Assembly: GCA_023229725.1 (NCBI GenBank)
Contig: JALNYR010000107.1
Location: 1-8,945, forward strand
DNA: 8,945 bases
Direction of reading: 5' to 3'
DNA from: Dehalococcoidia bacterium
GTDB taxonomy: Bacteria; Chloroflexota; Dehalococcoidia; GIF9; AB-539-J10
The notes under the pieces are model-generated. The model ran no database searches. It saw only the letters and a program-made list of their open reading frames with translations, and was not told where the DNA came from. Made by a program: the position numbers and the translations under genes. Shown piece after piece: positions 1-4,742 of the stretch (within the stretch, counting starts at the first letter, position 1; every line of letters starts with the position of its first letter).

Positions 1-275
1 TCCCGTATGGCCGCCTCCACGCCGATGTTCTCGAGTCCGATGGAGTTGAGCACGCCGGACGCCGTCTCCCACAGCCGTGGTTGGGGGTTGCCTTCCCACG
101 GCACGAGCGTGACCCCTTTCGTCACAATCGCCCCGAGCTGCGAGACGTCGACGAGGTCGGCATACTCAGTGCCGTATCCGAACGTGCCCGAGGCAGGCAT
201 GACCGGATTCTGCAGCCGCAGGCCCCGGGGCTTGCGCGGGGCAAGCTCCACGGAGAGGTCGACAGACTGTTCCAC
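1..275 (-). CDS. pyrD: Dihydroorotate dehydrogenase, N-terminal part (runs off the left edge)
   Basis: Flavoenzyme of de novo pyrimidine synthesis that oxidises dihydroorotate to orotate. Only the first ~91 codons are present, and the 3' part lies outside the window. The translation reads LQNPVMPASGTFGYG, then LGAIVTKGVTL, GNPQPRLWET, SGVLNSIGLEN and GVEAAI. These are the N-terminal FMN and substrate-loop motifs of the cytosolic class 1 family, most like the class 1B (PyrDB) type that works with a PyrK electron-transfer subunit. Two in-frame GTG codons compete for the start, at 281 and 275. I chose 275 because a sigma-70 promoter (TTGCGC, 17 nt, GATAAT) ends 8 nt before it and predicts transcription starting near 276-277, downstream of the first GTG. 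It is divergent from rimI. The family call is firm; subclass 1B is probable, and the start is inferred from the promoter. Confidence 0.9.
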   Translation of the reverse strand, partial: MEQSVDLSVELAPRKPRGLRLQNPVMPASGTFGYGTEYADLVDVSQLGAIVTKGVTLVPWEGNPQPRLWETASGVLNSIGLENIGVEAAIR

Positions 276-283
276 AGTCACGG

Positions 284-312
284 ATTATCGCAGCAGACAC
301 GGCCCGGCGCAA
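284..312 (-). promoter_or_regulatory. Sigma-70 promoter of pyrD, near-leaderless
   Basis: On the minus strand there is a -35 TTGCGC (312-307), a 17-nt spacer, and a -10 GATAAT (289-284) extended by an upstream TGC. The expected transcription start is about 277, only 1-2 nt before the GTG at 275. No Shine-Dalgarno could fit, so a leaderless or near-leaderless mRNA is predicted. The element was found by reading alone. Confidence 0.6.
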
Positions 313-333
313 CAACCGCGTCCAGCAGTCGCG

Positions 334-342
334 TGCTACAAT
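334..342 (+). promoter_or_regulatory. Extended -10 promoter of rimI, near-leaderless
   Basis: TGC-TACAAT (334-342) is an extended -10 element. The expected start of transcription is about 349, 2 nt before the ATG at 351. No good -35 hexamer lies 16-18 nt upstream, which is common for extended -10 promoters. It shares a 75-nt divergent region with the pyrD promoter. Confidence 0.55.
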
Positions 343-350
343 CGCGCAGA

Positions 351-1001
351 ATGGCACAGGTCGCCTGCCTGTTTCGCCCGATGTCGGAGGCCGATATCCC
401 CCAGGTCTATGCCATAGACCACGAGTCATTTCCGGCTGAGTCCCTCTTTCGCCCCTACTCCAGCTACTCTCGCGAGATGCACAACTCCATGGCTCACTAC
501 GTCGTCGCCTGCGTCCCTTCGGCGGGCCGCACGCGGGAGATGCGGCAGTCGTGGCTGAAGCGCGCACTGCTCCGCAACCCACTGCGTCCGTCCCCCCTGT
601 GCTCGGGCGAGGAGCTGCTGGTCGGATTCGCGGGCTTCTGGATGATGCTCGACGAGGCCCACGTCATCGCGATTGCCGTGAGGGAACCGTACCGAGGCCG
701 GGGTGTAGGCCAGGGGCTGCTCCTCTCAATCATCGACATGGCCGTCAAGCTGCAGGCGCGCCTGATAACCCTCGAGGTGCGGGACAGAAACCTGGGCGCC
801 CAGGCGATGTACCGCAAGCACGGCTTCGAGGTGGTGGGGAGACGCCCCCACTACTACTCGGACAACCAGGAAGATGCGGTGCTGATGACGGTTGAGGACC
901 TGCGGTCCGCCGCGTTCCGCGAACGTTTCAAGCAGTTGAAGGCAGATACGCTGAAGGACAACTGCCTCGCCCGCCCGATGGACCTGCCCGACCTCGCCTG
1001 A
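351..1001 (+). CDS. rimI: GNAT acetyltransferase, RimI type (ribosomal protein S18 N-alpha-acetyltransferase)
   Basis: Acetyl-CoA-dependent N-acetyltransferase. RimI acetylates the N-terminal alanine of ribosomal protein S18. The 216-aa product carries GNAT motif A (VIAIAVREPYRGRGVGQGLL, residues 105-124), with the acetyl-CoA pyrophosphate loop R115-G-R-G-V-G120. It also carries the RimI-typical stretch LEVRDRNLGAQAMYRKHGFE (141-160), followed by GRRPHYYSDNQEDAVLM. It is longer than the ~150-aa RimI proteins of enterobacteria. There is a ~30-residue basic insertion around residues 58-88, between the N-terminal part and the central sheet, and a ~35-residue charged C-terminal tail. The frame is open further upstream, but ATG 351 is chosen because the promoter -10 ends 8 nt before it and the GNAT fold begins at VACLFRPMSEAD. 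It converges with pscS across only 8 nt. The GNAT call is certain; S18 as substrate is inferred from family. Confidence 0.88.
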   Translation: MAQVACLFRPMSEADIPQVYAIDHESFPAESLFRPYSSYSREMHNSMAHYVVACVPSAGRTREMRQSWLKRALLRNPLRPSPLCSGEELLVGFAGFWMMLDEAHVIAIAVREPYRGRGVGQGLLLSIIDMAVKLQARLITLEVRDRNLGAQAMYRKHGFEVVGRRPHYYSDNQEDAVLMTVEDLRSAAFRERFKQLKADTLKDNCLARPMDLPDLA

Positions 1002-1009
1002 CGCCGCGA

Positions 1010-2143
1010 CTAGCGGTACTGCTTCAGGATGTCGCTGAAGGCGGCAATCACCTTCTCAAGTTGCTCTCTGGTGGCGGCGAACGTCGAGAGTTCCAGCGCC
1101 TTCGTCTGACCCGGCTTGATACCCCAGATGCCGCGCTCCTCAAATGCCTTGTACAGGTAGTAACCGCGTTCGCGCACACGCTGCGAAATCTCGAACAACT
1201 GCGTGCATTCGAAGCGCATGAGGTCGTGCCGGTGCGGCTTCTCGCCGAGCAGGGCGAATCCGAGTCCCTCCATGGCGGAGGAGAACCACTGGGCCTTCGC
1301 CACCTGCTCGTCCCAGTGCTTGACGCGCTCTCTCACCTCGGGGAAGGAAGCCATGAGCGTCGCGAGCGTCACTCCGCGGATGGTGCAGCCGAGACACTCC
1401 ATCTCCTTGTTCTTGTGCAGGACGGAAGGCCGCAGGACGACCTCTCGCCACTTCGCCTTCATGCCGAGCACGCCCGAGGGGCCGGCGGAAGCCATGCTTT
1501 TATGTCCGCTGCCCACGAGGAAGTCCGCCTTCAGGGCGCTCATCTTCACCGGCATCCGGCCCACGGCGTAGGCGCCGTTAACGAGGTACGGCACCCCGGC
1601 CTCAGCCGCAATCTCGCCGAGCCGGGCTGCATCGGGCAGGTTGCCGAACCGGCCGTCGGGGTAGGTCAGGATGACGAGCGCCGGTCGCCGTTCCCGCAGC
1701 GGTTGCGCGAACAACTCGACGTCGATGCGATACTCTGGCGACACGGAAGCCGGAACCTCGACGAGCTGCACGCCCGCCCGCTCAGCGGCCACCGCGGTGC
1801 TGTAGTGCCGGTTGCCGTCCACGACCACGGTGTCCCCGGGCTTCGCCAGCGAGTGCAGCACCATGAACACGCCGTCCCGGGCGCCGTACGTCAACGTCGC
1901 CGCATCGGCCCCCAGGAACTCAGGCAGCAGCTCCTGCACGAACTGCTTCACGGGAGGATTGACGATGTCGCTCAGTCGGCCCTGGCAGAAGTCGCACACG
2001 GAGTACCCGTCCCCGAACTCAACCATCGCTCGACGGGCTGCCTCAGTCAGCAAGCCGCCTGTCTGAAGCGGCATGATGTTGATCATGCCCCTGTGCGGCC
2101 GCACCAGCGAACCGAGTTTCTCCACGTCACTCTGCTGCGCCAT
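1010..2143 (-). CDS. pscS: Sep-tRNA:Cys-tRNA synthase (SepCysS)
   Basis: PLP enzyme that converts O-phosphoseryl-tRNA(Cys) to Cys-tRNA(Cys) using a sulfur donor; it is the second step of tRNA-dependent cysteine synthesis. The product is 377 aa from the ATG at 2143. Visible features are INIMPLQTGGLLTEAA near the N-terminus, the family CxxC in YSVCDFCQGRL (Cys50, Cys53), the fold-type-I aspartate region LTYPDGRFGN, the PLP-lysine motif GSGHKSMAS (Lys215), and ECLGCTIRG (Cys250, Cys253). The Lys215-Cys253 spacing of 38 matches the Lys209-Cys247 spacing I recall for the Archaeoglobus enzyme, so all three mechanistic cysteines appear present. Cys250 looks like an extra one. A GTG at 2152 overlaps the sepS stop (GTGA). 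I prefer ATG 2143 because AGGGGTGA sits just upstream as a Shine-Dalgarno. It is the last gene of the pncC-sepS-pscS operon. Confidence 0.93.
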   Translation of the reverse strand: MAQQSDVEKLGSLVRPHRGMINIMPLQTGGLLTEAARRAMVEFGDGYSVCDFCQGRLSDIVNPPVKQFVQELLPEFLGADAATLTYGARDGVFMVLHSLAKPGDTVVVDGNRHYSTAVAAERAGVQLVEVPASVSPEYRIDVELFAQPLRERRPALVILTYPDGRFGNLPDAARLGEIAAEAGVPYLVNGAYAVGRMPVKMSALKADFLVGSGHKSMASAGPSGVLGMKAKWREVVLRPSVLHKNKEMECLGCTIRGVTLATLMASFPEVRERVKHWDEQVAKAQWFSSAMEGLGFALLGEKPHRHDLMRFECTQLFEISQRVRERGYYLYKAFEERGIWGIKPGQTKALELSTFAATREQLEKVIAAFSDILKQYR

Positions 2144-2148
2144 GGTCT

Positions 2149-3669
2149 TCACCCCTGTGCGACGGGGGTAATCTCGATAGCGACGAACATCGCCCCGCCG
2201 ACGCCTATCTTCTTCTGCTGACGCTCGATATGCTGTCTCACCGCCTCGGGCAACTCCAGGTTCAGGTCGGAGAGATGCCGGACGGTCTTCACCTGCAACT
2301 GGCGCGGTTCAACCGCGTCTTCCGCCATCGCCGCGGCCGCCATGGCGACGCCCCGCATGTAGTTGATGCCCGTGTAGGTGCCTGATGGCTGCAGGTCGCT
2401 GTAGATGGTGCCGTCACCGACACATATCTCGTTGAAGCCAGCGGGACCTATCAGCTTCTTGCCCGCTTCCGTCTCCACAATCTTGACCTCGACCTTGTTG
2501 TCCCTGTACGCCACGAACTCGCAGGGTGCGACTTCGTCCTTGTGCTTGCGAGCGCTCCCTTCGATGGCCTTGGCTATCTTCAATCCGCGCTCGGTCTTGG
2601 GCGCCGAGATGTACTTGAGCGACGAGGCGATGTCGGCGTTGCCGAAGTCGACAATCGAGAACTGCGGGAACATCAGCTTGCGGATGTCATCCGCGCCCTG
2701 CAGGATCATCGCCGTGCGCTCGATGCCGATACCGGCATTGAACACCGGGTAGCGGATGTCAAAATTGGCGAGAGCGACGGGAGAGTACATGCCGATGTCG
2801 CCAACCTCGACCCTCTGCCCGCGGTACTTGGCGAAAACCTCTTCCTCCAGGCCGGGAGTGTAGTACTTGGAGGTCGCTGTCTTGGTTTCGAACTCCATGT
2901 CGTCGAACCCGAACGCGGCGAGCACGCTCGTGGTGAGCGCCCGCCCGGCTTCGAGCGACATCTCGGGGTCGAGAATCGCGATGGAAGCGGTGTGGTGCAC
3001 GCGAAGGTGGTGGGCATCCTCGCGCTGCTCGTTCCGGTACCTGGGGCCAACCGAGAAGAGCGCGATGGGATGAGTCGCCTTGTCCTGCAGCGCCGCCATC
3101 GTGTGAAACCAGGTTGCCGTCATGTGGCTGCGCAGCGTCTTGTCGGTCGCGACGGGTTTCAGGTTGTAGAGTTCCGGGAAGACACGGTGGATTATCTCCG
3201 TCGCCTGGTTGTCCAGGATCTTGAGCCGCTTCATCAGCGCCTCGATGAGGTCGTCCGCTTCGATGTCCCCGCGCTTGTATGAGCGGAGAATCGCTCCGAG
3301 CTCCTCCACATCGACCGGCCGGCCGACGATGCTCTCCACCTGCTGGACGCGCTGGGCGCTCACGCCGATTTCGGGCCGCGGCAACTGGGCCAGGTAGAAC
3401 GCACGGTCGAGAATCACCAGCGCCTCGGGGCCGTACTGCTTGGTGACATCCGAGTCGGGCAGGATAGTCAGGTTCTCGGCCTCGTCGAAGCCCCGCGCCA
3501 GCAGCACCTCTCTGAAGCGCTGCATGAGGTCCCGGACTGGATGCGCCCTGCCCTTCTCCGGCAGCTTCACCGTCGTGTTCTTCGGCACGAGGGCCGCCGT
3601 CGAAAGCCAGGTTGACGTGAAGTCTTCCTTCGCGTTCTTCCGAATGGTGGCAACGTCAAAGAGTGCCAT
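2149..3669 (-). CDS. sepS: O-phosphoseryl-tRNA(Cys) synthetase (SepRS)
   Basis: Class II aminoacyl-tRNA synthetase that loads O-phosphoserine onto tRNA(Cys), the first step of tRNA-dependent cysteine formation. The product is 506 aa, close to archaeal SepRS length. In order it shows an N-terminal segment with TSTWLSTAALVP, the SHMTATWFHTMAAL block (Thr184), motif 2 as YRNEQREDAHHLRVHHTAS (residues 211-229), motif 3 as FNAGIGIERTAMIL (310-323), and a C-terminal ~180-residue anticodon-binding region. Thr184, Thr227 and Ser229 line up, at a constant offset of 4, with the phosphate-binding Thr188, Ser231 and Ser233 that I recall for the Archaeoglobus enzyme. The Ser-to-Thr change at 227 is conservative. 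ATG 3669 has AGGGGG about 9 nt upstream. The start lies inside the end of pncC (14-nt overlap), and the stop almost touches pscS. It is distinct from PheRS alpha, its nearest relative. Confidence 0.94.
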   Translation of the reverse strand: MALFDVATIRKNAKEDFTSTWLSTAALVPKNTTVKLPEKGRAHPVRDLMQRFREVLLARGFDEAENLTILPDSDVTKQYGPEALVILDRAFYLAQLPRPEIGVSAQRVQQVESIVGRPVDVEELGAILRSYKRGDIEADDLIEALMKRLKILDNQATEIIHRVFPELYNLKPVATDKTLRSHMTATWFHTMAALQDKATHPIALFSVGPRYRNEQREDAHHLRVHHTASIAILDPEMSLEAGRALTTSVLAAFGFDDMEFETKTATSKYYTPGLEEEVFAKYRGQRVEVGDIGMYSPVALANFDIRYPVFNAGIGIERTAMILQGADDIRKLMFPQFSIVDFGNADIASSLKYISAPKTERGLKIAKAIEGSARKHKDEVAPCEFVAYRDNKVEVKIVETEAGKKLIGPAGFNEICVGDGTIYSDLQPSGTYTGINYMRGVAMAAAAMAEDAVEPRQLQVKTVRHLSDLNLELPEAVRQHIERQQKKIGVGGAMFVAIEITPVAQG

Positions 3670-4183
3670 GGTCGTTCGCCCCCTGTGAGTGCCCGAATTG
3701 TACCAGATAGTCCCGCAGCAGACTCAGCGCGGACTGCGTTGCCGCTTCCTTGTTGGCCTCGCGGTCGCCGGGGAACACGAAGCGCCGCACCGTGCAACCC
3801 GATGGCGTCGCCAGCGCCAGGTAGAAGAGCCCCACCGGCTTCAGGGCAGTCGCCCCTCCCGGTCCAGCTATGCCCGTGTCCGCAACGCAGACGTCAGCTC
3901 CAAAGGCCGCACGCCCCCCCTCCGCCATCTCCCGCGCCACCTCTGCGCTCACCGCGCCGTGTGCCGCCAGCGTGGCCCCGGACACGTTGAGAAGGCGGCG
4001 CTTCGCCTCGTTGCTGTACGCAACGATGCCGCCCGCCACGTAGTCCGAAGCACCCGGAACCTCGGTCAGCCGGTCAGCGATGCGCCCGGCCGTCGCGGAC
4101 TCGGCGGTCGCCATCCACACCATCGTGCCGGTAGCCGCCTGCAACTCCCGCTGCAGCGAGGCAATCGTGTGAGCCGGATTCAC
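3656..4183 (-). CDS. pncC: CinA C-terminal-type NMN amidohydrolase (PncC)
   Basis: Stand-alone CinA C-terminal domain. Characterised members deamidate nicotinamide mononucleotide to nicotinate mononucleotide in the pyridine-nucleotide salvage cycle. The 175-aa length fits a single-domain PncC rather than full CinA (~400 aa). Signature motifs are AESATAGRIADRLTEVPGAS (residues 27-46), GGIVAYSNEAKRRLL, HGAVSAEVAREMAEGGR and TGIAGPGG (103-110), and then PVGLFYLAL. The start is GTG 4183, supported by GGAGG with 7-nt spacing (4195-4191). The 3' end overlaps sepS by 14 nt in another frame, so translation of the two is probably coupled. No biochemical link between NMN salvage and cysteine-tRNA synthesis is obvious, and pncC may simply supply the promoter. 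Family assignment is strong; the substrate is by family. Confidence 0.9.
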   Translation of the reverse strand: MNPAHTIASLQRELQAATGTMVWMATAESATAGRIADRLTEVPGASDYVAGGIVAYSNEAKRRLLNVSGATLAAHGAVSAEVAREMAEGGRAAFGADVCVADTGIAGPGGATALKPVGLFYLALATPSGCTVRRFVFPGDREANKEAATQSALSLLRDYLVQFGHSQGANDHGTL

Positions 4184-4203
4184 CAGCAGCCCTCCAGTCG
4201 CAT
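4180..4203 (-). CDS. Possible 7-codon leader minigene (MRLEGCW) upstream of pncC
   Basis: An ATG begins about 7 nt after the predicted transcription start and opens a 7-codon frame, MRLEGCW, ending in TGA. Its stop overlaps the pncC GTG start as GTGA, the arrangement of translationally coupled genes. The penultimate codon is TGC (Cys), in the leader of an operon that makes Cys-tRNA. It contains the pncC Shine-Dalgarno, so translating it would interfere with or feed pncC initiation. It could be chance: a 7-codon frame is weak evidence, and no hairpin-based attenuator is visible. Confidence 0.25.
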   Translation of the reverse strand: MRLEGCW

Positions 4204-4216
4204 GGTACCTGTCAGT

Positions 4217-4222
4217 ATTGTA
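4217..4222 (-). promoter_or_regulatory. Likely -10 element of the pncC-sepS-pscS operon
   Basis: TACAAT on the minus strand (within GGATACAATACTG) predicts a transcription start near 4210 and a 27-nt leader to the pncC GTG. That leader holds GGAGG as Shine-Dalgarno. There is no TGn extension, and no convincing -35 (TGATTG at 17 nt is poor), so the promoter may be weak or activator-dependent. The leader is too short for a T-box or another large riboswitch if this is the only promoter. Confidence 0.45.
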
Positions 4223-4548
4223 TCCCCTCCATCACGGCACAATCACCAGCCCGAACGGAAGCGTCGTGAATGCAGAGAAGCAACTCACAGGGAATCAGCA
4301 GTCTGCGCCCGGGCGTACGCGTACAGAGTAGTCACTCAGGCGGGCCGGAAGCCGGAGGAATCGTCACCGCGCCCGCATCGGATGCTCTGCCGCACGGCTC
4401 GGCGAATACCGGAGCGACGGCTGGTGGCACCGGCACACGGTCGATGAGAGGGCATACGCCGGAGCGGGGGTACAATTGCGGTATGAGGCTGCGCCGGACG
4501 GAGTCAGCTGCGAAGAGCAATCCGACAGACGCCCGCTACGCGGGCGAT
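4223..4548. other. Intergenic stretch without a supported gene
   Basis: Between the pncC promoter and the 5S region I find no protein with recognisable motifs on either strand, and no tRNA (no T-loop GTTCRANTCC with paired arms). Frames that stay open here give low-complexity Pro/Ala/Ser-rich translations. Minor structure includes a perfect palindrome GTACGCGTAC (4315-4324) and two similar segments, gcgaataccggagcg and gcatacgccggagcg, about 50 nt apart. It also holds an orphan TACAAT at 4471-4476, and a 7-bp hairpin cgcccgc-tac-gcgggcg (4530-4546) that has no T-tract on either strand. It may be a decayed gene or an unrecognised small RNA region. Confidence 0.5.
4471..4483 (+). promoter_or_regulatory. 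Orphan -10-like element pointing towards the antisense of 5S rRNA
   Basis: TACAAT (4471-4476) is followed after 6 nt by an ATG whose A is the predicted +1, resembling the leaderless starts elsewhere in the window. The reading frame it opens (4483-4698, 71 codons) runs antisense through the whole 5S gene and has no protein-like character. It lacks a TGn extension and a clear -35. It is either chance or a promoter for an antisense transcript. Confidence 0.25.
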
Positions 4549-4571
4549 AGAAGACAAAAAGAAAAGGAACC
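4549..4571 (-). terminator. Probable 5S transcript end (helix I plus U-tract)
   Basis: Immediately after the 5S gene, the transcript reads GGTTCC then TTTTCTTTTTGTCTTCT. The flanking GGAACC (4695-4690) and GGTTCC (4571-4566) extend 5S helix I to 12 continuous pairs counting G-U. The RNA's own closing stem followed by a U-rich run could therefore act as an intrinsic terminator, or mark a processing site. The separate GC hairpin at 4530-4546 lies beyond the T-run and is not placed to terminate. Confidence 0.4.
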
Positions 4572-4691
4572 CCCTGGCAACGGCATATTTTCCCGGAGAG
4601 TTGCCCCTCGAGTATCGTCTGCGCTGGAGCGTTTCACTACCGTGTTCGGGATGGGAACGGGTGGGTCCGCTCCGCTCCAGTCACCAAGAGG
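4570..4691 (-). rRNA. rrf: 5S ribosomal RNA, solitary gene
   Basis: On the minus strand the RNA contains the universal 5S landmarks: CCCACC, then CCCATCCCGAACACGG, AGTGAAACGC, and a 3' strand ending CCAGGGGG that pairs with the 5' CCTCTTGG to close helix I. The order and spacing match bacterial 5S, and aligning to E. coli 5S by eye places the mature ends near 4691 and 4570 (about 122 nt, uncertain by a few nt). Helix I may extend outward to 4695/4566. No 16S or 23S flanks it: a DUF72 gene lies upstream and pncC downstream. It has its own promoter, so this is an unlinked 5S gene transcribed separately from the large rRNAs. Confidence 0.95.
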
Positions 4692-4706
4692 TTCCTAATG
4701 CGAAGT

Positions 4707-4736
4707 AGTATACAACAGGGGTGAGAGGGAGTGCAA
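4707..4736 (-). promoter_or_regulatory. Strong sigma-70 promoter of the 5S rRNA gene
   Basis: On the minus strand there is a -35 TTGCAC (4736-4731), an 18-nt spacer, and a -10 TATACT (4712-4707), the closest match to the consensus in the window. The predicted start is near 4700, 5-9 nt before the 5S 5' end. The -35 box coincides with a GTG codon upstream of the DUF72 gene, and the -10 contains the palindrome GTATAC, so the plus strand reads TATACA at 4709-4714. Confidence 0.7.
4709..4714 (+). promoter_or_regulatory. Candidate -10 for the DUF72 gene, overlapping the 5S -10
   Basis: Read on the plus strand, the same palindromic core gives TATACA. It predicts a transcription start near 4721 and a 22-nt leader to ATG 4743. 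No -35 hexamer is evident at the expected distance. The two promoters would compete for the same bases or form a bidirectional unit. Confidence 0.35.
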
Positions 4737-4742
4737 GCGCAG

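Noticed and set aside
81..350. Upstream extension of rimI to an ATG at 81
   Set aside because: It runs antisense through pyrD and through the rimI promoter -10; the GNAT domain begins after 351.
2542..3282. Long plus-strand open frame opposite sepS, and a similar one opposite pscS (1061-2221)
   Set aside because: Both are antisense shadows of GC-rich genes. Their translations are rich in Arg, His and Gly without motifs, while the minus-strand frames match SepRS and SepCysS.
4530..4546. GC-rich 7-bp hairpin as terminator of 5S
   Set aside because: The T-run precedes the hairpin on the 5S strand, and no T-run follows it on either strand, so it does not fit an intrinsic terminator.
4223..4565. 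T-box or other large riboswitch upstream of the Cys-tRNA operon
   Set aside because: No T-box sequence or specifier-type hairpin was seen, and the best promoter leaves only a 27-nt leader.
4270..4698. A 142-codon plus-strand frame covering the intergenic gap and the 5S antisense
   Set aside because: Low-complexity translation with no family features, and the 3' part is the complement of a conserved rRNA.
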